Shown piece by piece: positions 20,056 to 30,403 of a stretch of 64,000 nt of DNA (within the stretch, counting starts at the first letter, position 1; every line of letters begins with the position of its first letter). Source of the DNA: Gracilariopsis chorda (Eukaryota; Rhodophyta; Florideophyceae; Gracilariales; Gracilariaceae); the NCBI GenBank assembly GCA_003194525.1, contig NBIV01000166.1:1-64000 (forward strand), given 5' to 3'. Both the position numbers and the translations under genes were made by a program. The notes beneath the pieces are model-generated. The model searched no databases and was not told the DNA's origin. It saw only the letters and a program-made list of their open reading frames with translations.

Positions 20056-20887
20056 TGTGGTGCAATGCCACAAAGGGGAAAAACACCGAAAGACGTTCGG
20101 GATCTTCCTCTCACGAGGAGAACCCAGTTGGGTAGAGCCCTCCCAGAAATGTCACGGCGAAGCCGGTTTGTAAGACCAGGGACACCTGTCGCGACTTGCG
20201 CAGGGAGGTGAAGGCGAAGAATGGGTATCCGCATGAGCGGGGTGTGATCCTCAGTAGAGGTATGTTTCCACGTAAGTGGGGAAGTGTGAGCAGGTGCAAA
20301 CAGGAGGGCCGCGGGTAGCAGGATGTACTACCCTGAAAGGGGGAAAGGAGGAGAGTGAAGGGAAAGGAGGAAGAAGGGGCGAGGGTGAGTCGCGAGAGCG
20401 ACGAACAAATACGGCAATGCCGGTAGACAGGACTCCCTATACCGGGCGAAACACCAATTTGATTGGAACAATTATACTCCCAAGGATGGGCTTCTTTAGA
20501 TGTGCAAGGGGGTTACATGTCCCGTGGTTTACGGCGTTTCCCTCCAAGGAGGAGTAGAGCACGCGCGCAAGCGGCAACAACTAGAGCCAATTCCCCCGGT
20601 TGGGGTCCCTTGTTGGGGAAGGTTTACTGGTGCGACGGCAGTGAGCCGTCGCACTAAGTACTAGCTTCCCAGAAATGGGCGTGAAAATAATAAATAATAT
20701 TAACTAAAATACTCCACGTTTCGTGGCAACATCCACTACTGTGGCCAACCGCCAATTGCCCCAAAACCGTGTCCCACGTGTCCATACCCACCATTGTGGG
20801 GCGTAGTTCATATACACACTACACAACCGATAATATCGGGAAAACGATCAAGTACCAGGAATCCCTCCCTGACGGCGTTGCACTTCA
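20056..20887 (-). repeat. Solo LTR of the chromovirus family (LTR4)
   Basis: 832 bases, minus orientation, TGAAGTGCAACGCC to GGCATTGCACCACA, flanked on both sides by AGTTT (20051-20055 and 20888-20892), a 5-bp target duplication. It is nearly identical to the 3' LTR at 7389-8217. It sits inside the pogo-like transposase frame, which resumes in phase on the far side. Confidence 0.93.
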
Positions 20888-21153
20888 AGTTTTTGCTCGG
20901 AAAGCGAACATTCTTCCTTTTTGACAACTTTGAAGTTGTCCGCAAATGATGGCGAAAACGGGAACAGTCCGGTAGACTCGAACGAATCCTTGATGACATG
21001 TGGTGTAATGGTTTCGTGAGCATATACAGCGCAAGCGAGGTTGAACTGTGGGGTCCGTGTCTCAGGAACTGCAGAGTGATTGAATGCATCTCGAATGTGA
21101 CGAAGAAATTCCTTGAATGTCTTGTTGATCTTTTGATCACACGGTTGAAGTAT

Positions 21154-22043
21154 TGTGGTGCAATGCCCGGCGACGGGAGAACACCACGAAGACGTTCGGG
21201 ATCTTCCTCTCACGAGGTGAACGCAGTAGCAGAGCCCTTCCAGGGATGACACGACTAGGTCGATTGTAAGCTGAGGTCAGCCTTCATGACTTGCGTAGGA
21301 AGGGGTAGCTAGCAAACCAGAGAAGCTCCGTCCACACGGTGTATTGCTCCAAGTAGGAGGCACGAGTCCAAACGGTGGCGCACACGACAATGAGTCGGTG
21401 TGAGCCGCGGATAGCGGGGGCTACCCAAAAAAGGGGAAAAGGAAAAGGAAAAGGAATAGGGAAGTGAGGGAAAAGGGGGCGAGTCACAAGAGGGACTCGA
21501 TGGATATCGACAGGGCCGTGTGAAACCGTATACACGGCGAAGCCACAACTGTGAGTAGACTGGTATCCCAGAACTAGGTTCTGTTAAGCGAGCAAGGGGG
21601 TTGAACAAACCGTATGCAACGGGATACCTCTCCGTGGTGAAGTCGAGTACCGCCGAAGGGGTGAATGTTCGGAGCCAAGTCCTTGGTTAGACACCCTTCT
21701 TCGGGAAGATTCTAAGCAGGAAAACCCTTGTTGGGGAAGTTTACTGAGGTGCAGCGGCGGTTGCCGCTGCACTAAGTACAGTAGACTACCCAGTGTAATA
21801 ACTAAATAAATAAATAAATAAATAGAATATTTCTAACCATGTATCCACTACAGTACCACCACCCGTGTGACACGTGAGCGAACCGTTGCCACGGCGCATT
21901 CCGGCTATGCCGTGCACCAGGTGTATGCCCACTGTCGCCGCAATGCTCCGGTTCATAACAGTGTAGTAAGTGCCATCCCCGATGTATCGGAAATTATGAA
22001 CCAGTGCCTGGAATCCCCCCCCTTAAGAAGGGCGTGCACTACA
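21154..22043 (-). repeat. Solo LTR of a divergent chromovirus subfamily (LTR3)
   Basis: 890 bases, minus orientation, starting TGTAGTGCACGCC and ending GGCATTGCACCACA, flanked by AGTAT on both sides (21149-21153 and 22044-22048). It contains an AAAT microsatellite (about 21803-21826) in the promoter-like AT block and the hairpin at 21749-21772. It splits the transposase between NTSNI and LQPCD, exactly before the third catalytic Asp. Confidence 0.93.
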
Positions 22044-23143
22044 AGTATGTTTGAAGTATTTGCAGGCTTTATGACAGGTAAGCACCCATTCTTCTCGCAT
22101 TCCATAGCCCATTTAATCCCTTTTCTGGATGAGTGGCCATCCATTGTGAGAAGGTATGATTTCTCTTTGGTAACGTGCTTCCGTACGAATTCATTAACTT
22201 GCCTAATGAAGATTTCCAGGACTTGGCTTGTCATGGAACCGTTCTCAGACACCACCACCACGGCATTTTCGGGCATCCACCCTGGTCTTTGGAACGTGCT
22301 GCATATCTCCCCACTTTTTTCGTACACGGGTGGTAACGGCTCAAGCCAGCCTGACATACATTTCTTTCCAGAGACAATATAGAACGGAGGAGCCTTTTCC
22401 CCTGATGCAGAGCAGACAATAATGGCGGTGATGTGCTTGTCAACTCCCTGTACTTTGAATGAAACTTTGCAACTGCCATGCTTGGATGCCACAGACCCAT
22501 AGCCCTTCGTTGCTTTCCCCCACGTAGCATCCACCGCAGTTTCGTCCATGTTCCAAATACGTTTTGGATCCTGAAGAAGTCCGTCGTGTTGCTTCTCGAG
22601 ATTCTCTGCAACGTCAAAGAACGTTTTTATGTGTTCATAGTTTTCACCTTTGATCTTGGCGTTATCCTTGAGATAGTGTAATTTTTACGAGAGTTTTCTG
22701 TGTCGAGCACGAAACTATCGAACAAAATCGTTGGAGGGCATTCCATTTTTCCACCCTTTACGCTCATCTGATGCAATACGTCCCATAATGTACTGGAGAG
22801 CTTCATTACCTACGGCAAACCCCAGGTCGGCTGCTTCTAACATGCGAGATACAATAAGTTTTTATTTATCTGCGGACAGAATGGTGTGCCCGCCAGCCAT
22901 TGAATGTAGCAAAACGGAGATGTGACGTGCGATTTCTTCATAGTTTTTGGTTTGTAGAAGGTGTTTCAGGATGTATACTAGGCTTTCGCTGACGGATATG
23001 TGCTTGCTGATGTTACGAATAGAGTAATTATCTTTAACATCTTTCAGCATTGCTACTGCAAGTGTTTTTATTCTCTGCTTTTCTTGAGCAGAAGCGTATC
23101 GGTGTTTGTGTCGCAGTGTCTGACGACGCATTGAAAGAGCCAT

Positions 23144-23939
23144 TTGATCAACGTCTGGCTGTTTGCGCTCTCAATAGCTTGACTGGTGAGCATTTTGTCG
23201 CTCGCAAGCCTGGGGTTTGTTGTAAAATGATGTCACAGTCCTTAACTATTTTTTGGCTTTGAGCGCGTCTTGTTTGAATGTGGCGCGTTTTTCAATTCAG
23301 TCTCTTCGTGTTATTAATCGAAAACAAATGAGCTCTATGGATCTGGGAACGAACATTGTGAGCCGATGCTACGGGCCAAAGAAGCTCACTTTCCAATACC
23401 GACCCTTTTCCAAATCGAGCCTTTTAGGAACAGTACCCGTCATACCATCACAATAAATCCACTTCACACGATTGTTGCCGACTCTACCGGACGAAGCACG
23501 TCAGCGAACCGCAAGTCCGTGTTGACATGTGGCCACGTTGAAGATAAGCCTCGCTAAAGCGAATGCCAGGTGGAGATAGGCGCTCAGCGCTGGCAGATAA
23601 GTCAACTTCAAGGACTTTGCCCTCCACAACGCATGGACACGTGTCCACAGCAGTGCTGAGGTGTCATCATCTAATTCGCAATCTATAATGAACTGTAAGC
23701 ATCTCAATCCAAACCACCGTGCTCGCAACGAGCAACCATCCGCCCCGCTTCCCAGAGAGCAACCACAAGCCCTTTAGCGTCACCATCATTCATCGTTTCA
23801 ATGTCATGTGCTCATTAGCTGTCTGGTTTTAACCCACCGTTCTTGCCCTCTTATCATTCATTCTTGTTGCTCTTGTCGTAACTCGCAGCATCACCCTCAC
23901 CCTCAATATACCAAACAACTTAATGACCTCTCGGCATAC
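23144..23939. other. Gene-free interval upstream of the MESD-like gene
   Basis: About 800 bases without a gene. The left part is presumably the decayed 5' end of the pogo-like transposon, the right part the promoter of the next gene. In-frame upstream codons (from 23808) precede the chosen ATG but look like leader. Confidence 0.4.
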
Positions 23940-24569
23940 ATGACTATCAAAACCCGTCTTTTACCAATTCTTTGGGTCGCCACAACCCTGCTATTCCTCA
24001 CAGCCACTGCATCCACACCAGATGACTCGCTCCCTCCAATCCGCACCGAAGTCAAGTACCTGGAAGATACGGAACAAAGAAATGACGATCCGAACAAAGC
24101 GTGGGAAGAATGGGGCGAGACCGAACAAAGCCGCAAGAATCCTTTCCCCCGCCGTCAGAGAAAAATTGAAGTCGGTATGGATATTCACACCATCATGGGC
24201 ATGGCCATGAAACAACCCAAAGTGGTGTCCGCAGTGCTGTCCGAACAGTTTGGATCAAATGAGCAAATCGCTCAGATGGTGACCCAGAAATTCAGAAATC
24301 AACTTTTTGCCGCGGGCATTGGATGCAGGCTCTGGTTTGTACCGAACGGCAGACAAGTGGTTGCCAATTGCGAGACCATTCGAGATGGGCATATGGCTAA
24401 GGATTACATGGTATCACAACCTGAAATAATAAGAACTGTTCTTGACAACGTTCCCTTCACTCCGCGCCCAACTCCAAATGATGACGATGACGATGGTGAC
24501 GATGACGAGCAAGACGATGAGAAAGAAGCTGCCAAAGTGAACAGCATCGAGGAAAAAGCAGAACTGTAA
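23940..24569 (+). CDS. MESD-like ER chaperone, 209 aa (tentative)
   Basis: The ATG at 23940 begins a clear signal peptide (TRLLPILWVATTLLFLTATAS). The conserved part (about residues 80-180: GMDIHTIMGMAMKQPKVV, WFVPNGRQVVANCETIRDGH, MAKDYMVSQPEIIRTVLDN) resembles MESD/Boca, where a beta-alpha domain ends in a D-G-x-x-A-x-D-V/Y-x-x-F/MVxQxxx pattern. MESD assists folding of LDL-receptor-type proteins in the ER. An acidic run (NDDDDDGDDDEQDDEKE) and a C-terminal KAEL, a possible KDEL-type retention signal, support an ER lumen location. The call rests on pattern and architecture, not on a search; if wrong, it is a secreted or ER acidic protein. It converges on the RsfS gene. Confidence 0.45.
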   Translation: MTIKTRLLPILWVATTLLFLTATASTPDDSLPPIRTEVKYLEDTEQRNDDPNKAWEEWGETEQSRKNPFPRRQRKIEVGMDIHTIMGMAMKQPKVVSAVLSEQFGSNEQIAQMVTQKFRNQLFAAGIGCRLWFVPNGRQVVANCETIRDGHMAKDYMVSQPEIIRTVLDNVPFTPRPTPNDDDDDGDDDEQDDEKEAAKVNSIEEKAEL

Positions 24570-24695
24570 GTGTCGTCGCCATAACGTTGACACAAACAAA
24601 TCATGGCTATATGCAACACAATGCTTGTCACACATGGGAAGATTCTGGTCAATTGCTTCTCCACCTTCGCAGTTTGCCGGGACTGCCCCATTCGT

Positions 24696-25635
24696 TTACT
24701 CATTCAACCAGTCATCCAGCGCTGCACCTGATGCCTCAGCCGGCTCCTCATCCGGCGTACCAACTATGCAATCAGACACGTCAAGTTCTTCAGCGTTGCG
24801 CCACAGCCCTTCCAAGTTGTAGTTCCTCCGTTGAGCCTTTGAGAAAATGTTTACCATGAAGTCGCCATCTGTGGGATAAAAGTTTCAAACAAACAGGGCA
24901 AAGTATCAAGTGTGAACCACAGAGTTAGCGTATATGATGCAATGTTGCGAGCGTGATACTGCATTTGGGAACTAGAGATGTCAACTTACAGTCGAGAAGA
25001 ATCCAGCCTGATTCTGCAATACCGTTCTTTCTCTTCGCGTGCATCTGGTGTTGTTTGAACAAGTCTTCCTCCACTAAGTTACGAATTGCTCTCATCTGCG
25101 GCGTGTTCTTCCCATGAGCAACGACAACAAAACTTGTTATGAAGCTCAGCTTGCTCACTCGAAAAGCACGAATATCTTCACCTTTTCTTTCGTCAATGGC
25201 TCGAACAACGGTTCGAACATATTTTGTAGTTTCATCATCCTCAATTGCAGGCTGTTCGTCCGCATCGCTAGTAAACATTGAAACTGGCTGCATAGAAATC
25301 TTGTCCACGAGATCGCTGATGTTCTTGCGAACTTTCTTTCGCTTGAGCTCCTCAGAATCGGGTAGGTTTACAACGCCAGGTTCATCATCGTCGTCGAATT
25401 CCACGCCTTCGATGTCCACAATGTAGTCCTCATCAGAATATGAAGAAGACTTTGAATCATTCTGAATTCCCTTCTCAGTTCTATGATCGTCATAGCGTTC
25501 TTCTGTGCCCATCATAATTCGACTTCGACGATGACGTGGTGCGGACACTGAGGATGATCTCGACGAAACAGAACGCAAATTCGTGGGGCTTTGAAGCACG
25601 GGCAGGTACTGGACGAAACATGTTGCAGTCTTCAT
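24696..25635 (-). CDS. Ribosomal silencing factor RsfS/Iojap, two exons
   Basis: Binds large-subunit protein L14 and keeps ribosomal subunits apart; in eukaryotes it works in mitochondria or plastids. Exon 1 is 25635-24990, then a 121-nt intron (GTAAGT at 24989 to CAG at 24869), exon 2 24868-24696, for 272 residues. The join gives ILLDYGDFMVNIFSKAQRR, the hallmark LLDYGDxVVHxF-type block; unspliced, the frame runs into a stop after LLDC. Upstream are YVRTVVRAIDERKGEDIRA, FVVVAHGKNTPQMRAIRNLV and ESGWILLD. The N-terminal 45 residues are Ser/Arg-rich without acids, fitting an organelle transit peptide, followed by an acidic spacer. The start codon at 25635 is the first ATG in frame. Confidence 0.9.
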
Positions 25636-26766
25636 CTTGGATTTCGCGGAACAGTGCTAAACTTGGAATGTTCTTTAACGTTAAATAGTTTTCCAGCTCA
25701 AAAAACTCACGCAATGATCCCACGAAAGATAGTGCACTTGTACTTAGTGGATAATCCTGGAATATGAAGAACGTTCAGCAATCAAACCGAGTTTCATATG
25801 CACCTGGACTTCAACACAGTCGGCCGTGAGGGTAGATGGGGAACAGCGAAAGGCCTTTCCTTGCAACTCAAACAGACTATTTCAGGTTTCAGAGACAAAC
25901 GACTGGGTTCTATGATGTGCTTGTTTCGCACTGGAAGCAAGAGCTCGGAGATGAAGAAGGGTGCTCTCTGAGATGACGTTTACTTGGTACCGTCGTGCAG
26001 CCGGAGAGGATATTGAAAGGGACATCCAAGGATTTCGGGGCCGCTGCTGGTTACCGAAGGCACTCTACACGTTTTCGTGTCTCCCTGGCCACGTGTTTAG
26101 TTCGTCAAAAGCCCTCTGAAAAAACCAATAGGGGGAAGGTTCTTTTGAGCTTTTCGCTTTTCGCTTTGATCACAACCACTTCGGTCAAGGTTAACGATTA
26201 CCTTCATAGCTTTTGATAGACTTCGAGGAGGACTCATGTATGGTGTATCTATCTAGCTAGGGTTCTCGCTCAACCCATTTACGAAGCACAAGAACACGTG
26301 AGCGGCATGCAGGGAGTATAGGGATAGCTCTGAGAACCGACTACAGAGCGCATCTCTTTGGTTTTGGATGCTCCGCTTCGGTGTTTTCCAGTCATCTTTG
26401 ATGAGTTACACTTCTGGCTTAGCAGCTGTCCGGGCATCCAATGGTGATTTTCCAGGGTTCTTGGCATCAACACCCGATCGAGATTTGCAGGCCATGATGA
26501 CTCCGTATAAGTTCACTTGTGGAAACACTCAACGAGGGCGGTGTCCTACGAATTCTGGACCCAGTCAGTCCTACGAGTACACCGAAGACCACTTTGGGGG
26601 CAGCATCAAGTCGTAATGGCGTTGACATCGGCGCTGGTCAGCTATCTGAAGGTATTGACATGGTACGAGACCCGCTCCATTTGAGTACCCAACTCTCTAC
26701 AAATGAAGAATGCTACGTCTGGGGTAGGGGCATATATTCTTTAAGAGTACCTTTTTGTCTCAACTG
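25636..26766. other. Gene-free interval
   Basis: About 1.1 kb between two minus-strand genes. Only short unrelated open frames; nothing recognisable. It presumably holds the RsfS promoter and the 3' region of the next gene. Confidence 0.4.
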
Positions 26767-29376
26767 CTATCGCTTCTCCGCTTCAGCTTTTACTGCTTTC
26801 GTAGAGTATGCGATAGTTTCGTTGGCTAGCACTCTACCATAACGCTGCAGATCCATTCCTTCTGACTTCAGATCTCGGCAAAATGCCTCCTGCATTTCGT
26901 TCTTCACTAACAATTCGAACACATTCATTTCGGTTCCACCGCCACTGTTCTGAATTACGCTGACCGCCACCTCTTTTCCGTTGGCTTGGAAGACTCGCTC
27001 GTACATCTGTGCCGCTTTCCTTAATTCAGCTTCTTCCGCTGCGTTCGCTGTCATCAAAGCCGCGAGATTAGAGTCTGCCTTTGGATTACCGACGATACCC
27101 GCTGTGCGAAGATACTGGGCTACCGTAATACCATCTTCGCAATCGATTGAATCGCAATGAAGCGCTTTCAGTATGGCGGTGTTATTGGCGGCATGTGCTT
27201 TGAACTCAGTGTTTACCTTGTTCGATTGTAGCACCCGTTTGTAGTAACCCATGGCAAACTTGCAGTCGCTCTCTACCCCTGGCGCACCAACAGAGTGAAG
27301 GTAGCCAAGATATAATGCTATTGCGGGCACATCTCTAGCTGCGATTTCGAGACACTCGCGCACCTTCTGCACAAGCTCGCAACGAGAGTCTCCTTTTAGA
27401 GAAGGGGCCCCGTTCATTGGCGCGATTTGATTACATACGAGGTGAATCACATCGCGCGAAGCTCCCACATCGCCTGCGAGCACCGCTCGACACAAGTACT
27501 CTATTCCAGCGGCGTAATCCCGTTGCACACCGCAAGCTTGTCGATGATCTTCCCATTGCTCATCTCCGATGAAAATCCCCAGTGCAACAGCTGCCTCGAA
27601 ATTTCCTCGTTCGACAGCAACCTTGAGGAGAAGGAGACCATCTCGCGTGAAAGAGCCAACCCCTTTGTCCCCTTCAAATACGCTCCAGACAGGTCGAAGC
27701 TTGTTCATTATTTCCGCCGCCGCGCGACGATTTCCGAGGCATCTGTCAATGGCTGCATCGCATACAACCGTTCTTCGATGCGTATAGAGGTCTAGACTGC
27801 ACTCATGTCCATTGAGAAACTCCTCCCGCTTTTTCTTGCCGATGCGAACGGCCGCATCGATGATTCTGGCGGCAAGTTGTGGATCCCACTCCGCAACGAT
27901 CGCTGCAAACATGAGAGGGTCGCTCTCTGACACATTCTCTACTTCCGGAAACTCCTCAGACTTTGTACAGCTCGCGATTCTTGATGGCCCAAGTGCAGCC
28001 TTGATTGCCGCAGTTTGATAGTCTTTGCAGTTTTGTAGGGCTTCCGCTGATGGATGGGTGTATGCATTGTGGAGATCGGGCGCTCGAAGGCATGAAGCAA
28101 AGAGGCGTTCCGCTTGGTCTGGTTCCAAGTGAGTGCGAACCTGGGCCACTCGTCTGCTCAGTTCATCGAAGAGTAAAACAGCTGGATGGATGTCTTCGAT
28201 GGACGGAAGGATCTTACCGTGAAACCTGGCATGGAGATGCTCACAGAACATGATAAGGTGGATATTTAGTTCGACCAACAGTCGAAACGTGAATCTGCCT
28301 CGCTTTTTTGCTGACTGGGTGACAACAATACCAGGTGTGGCGTCAACTAATTTGCAGTGATCCGAGTCCAAGCCATCACTTATTTCTGTGAGTGGTTCGA
28401 GTATTCGCTCAATAACACGACGTGAGATTTCCTCCATGAGCTTACCCTCCTCCCCGCGCCAGTCTTTCACTGCGCTCTCATAGACGTGTGCCAGTCTTCT
28501 CCACCGCGGCGACACAGGCTCATCAAAAAGTGTCACAAGCCATTCATCCATGATGCCCGTGCCGGCCAGGTGATCTCTTGATAGACCTCGCACGCCTGTT
28601 CCAACGTCGAATTTTGGACAGTGCAGCCCGTCACAAAATGCATGTGCGGCCTCTCTAGCACTAATTAGCAGATCATTGCTCATATGCGGCATTTGCTGGT
28701 ACCAGGGAAGCCAGCGGTGTTGCCACATGTAGGATTCCATTCGTTGGGTGGCAGCTGCTGTCTGTTTAGCACTGGGTTTGCTCTGAAGAAAGAGCAGCTC
28801 CTGCTCCACGTCGCGATTGGCGTGGGCGAGGGTTTCTCGAGATGCGTGGGCAAGTCGACAGTCTCTGTATGCGGAGAAGACGAAGGCAAGGTCTAGGTAG
28901 CGTATAAGGGTGATCGAAGCTGCCTCATGTCGCCTTTGTCTGGTGACAACAGCTCTGATACGCCTCATGATATCGCGTTCTGCCGCAGGCTTTTGTTCAG
29001 AGTCACTGAGCCTCAGTGTTTCGCCGCAGCGATAGACGATGCTGATGATAGCGGAGACCAGATCGTTCTTCGCGCGGTAGAGCGCAGCAGTTCCCCGAAC
29101 GTGATCAGATATTCGACAGGCTTCGACGAGTTGGTGCCACGGGGTTTTGGTGTGGGGTTCTGAGGTCCACAGCGATTGATTTCGTAAGGTATCTAACCAA
29201 GTACCCCAGCTGTAAAAACCACCAGTCCATTTGAGCGGGGGAGTGGCGTTGACAAAGGCGGCGGCAGCATCATGAAGCCAGAATGGGACGGCCTCTTGCT
29301 TCACATCGGAACGGGGACCGCAGCGGGCTCTCTTTGGGGGGTCTGACGTGAGCGGAGCTGTTCTCTTCCGGGTCAT
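26767..29376 (-). CDS. 869-residue helical-repeat (Sel1/TPR-like) protein, unknown role
   Basis: A single uninterrupted ORF from ATG 29376. The N-terminus is basic and NLS-like (MTRKRTAPLTSDPPKRAR). The middle is helical with many Arg, Leu and Ala. From about residue 560 on, helix pairs like GLLLLKVAVERGNFEAAVAL, YAAGIEYLCRAVLAGDVGAS and FAMGYYKRVLQSN resemble Sel1-like/TPR repeats, protein-interaction scaffolds. No catalytic motif was seen. The long frame without stops and the ordinary amino-acid composition make it a solid gene, but the family was not identified. Confidence 0.75.
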   Translation of the reverse strand: MTRKRTAPLTSDPPKRARCGPRSDVKQEAVPFWLHDAAAAFVNATPPLKWTGGFYSWGTWLDTLRNQSLWTSEPHTKTPWHQLVEACRISDHVRGTAALYRAKNDLVSAIISIVYRCGETLRLSDSEQKPAAERDIMRRIRAVVTRQRRHEAASITLIRYLDLAFVFSAYRDCRLAHASRETLAHANRDVEQELLFLQSKPSAKQTAAATQRMESYMWQHRWLPWYQQMPHMSNDLLISAREAAHAFCDGLHCPKFDVGTGVRGLSRDHLAGTGIMDEWLVTLFDEPVSPRWRRLAHVYESAVKDWRGEEGKLMEEISRRVIERILEPLTEISDGLDSDHCKLVDATPGIVVTQSAKKRGRFTFRLLVELNIHLIMFCEHLHARFHGKILPSIEDIHPAVLLFDELSRRVAQVRTHLEPDQAERLFASCLRAPDLHNAYTHPSAEALQNCKDYQTAAIKAALGPSRIASCTKSEEFPEVENVSESDPLMFAAIVAEWDPQLAARIIDAAVRIGKKKREEFLNGHECSLDLYTHRRTVVCDAAIDRCLGNRRAAAEIMNKLRPVWSVFEGDKGVGSFTRDGLLLLKVAVERGNFEAAVALGIFIGDEQWEDHRQACGVQRDYAAGIEYLCRAVLAGDVGASRDVIHLVCNQIAPMNGAPSLKGDSRCELVQKVRECLEIAARDVPAIALYLGYLHSVGAPGVESDCKFAMGYYKRVLQSNKVNTEFKAHAANNTAILKALHCDSIDCEDGITVAQYLRTAGIVGNPKADSNLAALMTANAAEEAELRKAAQMYERVFQANGKEVAVSVIQNSGGGTEMNVFELLVKNEMQEAFCRDLKSEGMDLQRYGRVLANETIAYSTKAVKAEAEKR

Positions 29377-30403
29377 TCTGCGAGCAAATGATGGTTGTGG
29401 GAGCGAAATTGGCCAAGATTACGGGTATTCAAGAGGAGGCGAGTGAGGTGGATGGCAAAGGTGGGATGATAGGAGGGAGGTGGGAGGTAGTTGAGGGCGA
29501 AAAAGGAGGAGGAAGTGGGCGGTGGGGTGTGTCGGAGGCGGATGGAAGGGCAAGCACGAAAGCGCGCACCTGGGGAGGGGCGTTTCAATGGCGTAGAGAG
29601 GTGGTTTTCGGGATGGAGCTCTCCAAAATTAGGAGCGCACTGGGGCTGGTGCGTTTGAGGTGGCGGGTGAGCAGCCAATCAGCGACGGGCATGACTTCGG
29701 CGGTTGACGAACACTCCCATTTGACGCAGCAATGGCTGTGGGTTATACAGCCAATCGAATTGCGCGAAGCAGGCTAGCTCAAAGATTGGCACCTCCCAGG
29801 CGGCTTCTGCGAGGCCTCGCCAGCAATGCACAAGCACGCGTGTTTCTTGTGCTTGGCTGCGTTGCGCAATGCTGCCACCGTGATCACGAGCGGATTACAG
29901 TCGCACCCATCCGCGGCGGCCACGCAATAGGCGCCACCGCCGTCCTCTTCGCGCGCCTGCGTGTCGCCAATACGGCTATTGATCTTCGTCCCGCTTTGAG
30001 TTTTCCCCCGATCGTTTACGATTGTCCCGCACCACAGGTAAACCCTTACTACCCTAACCTCACTTTGTGGCCTCCACCGTTTTGCACTTCAAAATGATCA
30101 GTTGGACGTTGGCCTGACTGAATAATCGATCTCCACTTCAAAGCATTCGTGTAAAACAACTCATCACTCATCTTGCCATTCGCTACCCTTGGTACCGTTG
30201 GTACCAAAGGTACAGTTAGCTTTCGATACAGACCATGCACTACCCGAAGCGAAACCATGTGTTGGCAGTCGCCCGAAGCGAAACCAGAGGCGGTGTGGCA
30301 CCGTCCTATCCCCGTTTTCGTGCTTCACCGACCCTGCAGAGAGTGCAGAGAGCCTGCACACCCACACTCCGCTCATCATCCTCGTCGGGCGTCCCTCCTC
30401 GAA
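29377..30403. other. Divergent promoter region of the 869-aa gene and MSH4
   Basis: No gene found. The first 150 bases are purine-rich on the plus strand (pyrimidine-rich leader for the minus-strand gene). Two copies of CCCGAAGCGAAACCA lie at 30243-30257 and 30272-30286, and a GGTACCGTTGGTACC palindrome-like motif lies near 30191-30205, all within 215 bases of the MSH4 start. Confidence 0.5.

Larger units (their letters stand above)
19008..23143 (-). mobile_element. Decayed pogo/Jerky-like DNA transposon with nested solo LTRs
   Basis: Transposase remnant read from ATG 23143 downward. First comes a psq-type helix-turn-helix (SIRNISKHISVSESLVY) and a CENPB-like stretch (GRIASDERKGWKNGMPS), then the DDE_1 core: IWNMDETAV (first Asp), LLTMDGHSSRKG (second Asp), NTSNI interrupted by a solo LTR, then LQPCDQKINKTFKEFL (third Asp). 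A second solo LTR interrupts it after SLSEQKL; the C-terminal part continues to VGDI and TAA near 19771, followed by a Lys/Glu-rich coiled-coil remnant (MAEKREKEKQNAREAQRKDK, about 19750) in another frame. Stops at 22862 and two near 22700-22740 show it is dead. Terminal inverted repeats were not found; the region 19008-19770 is degraded. Confidence 0.8.
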
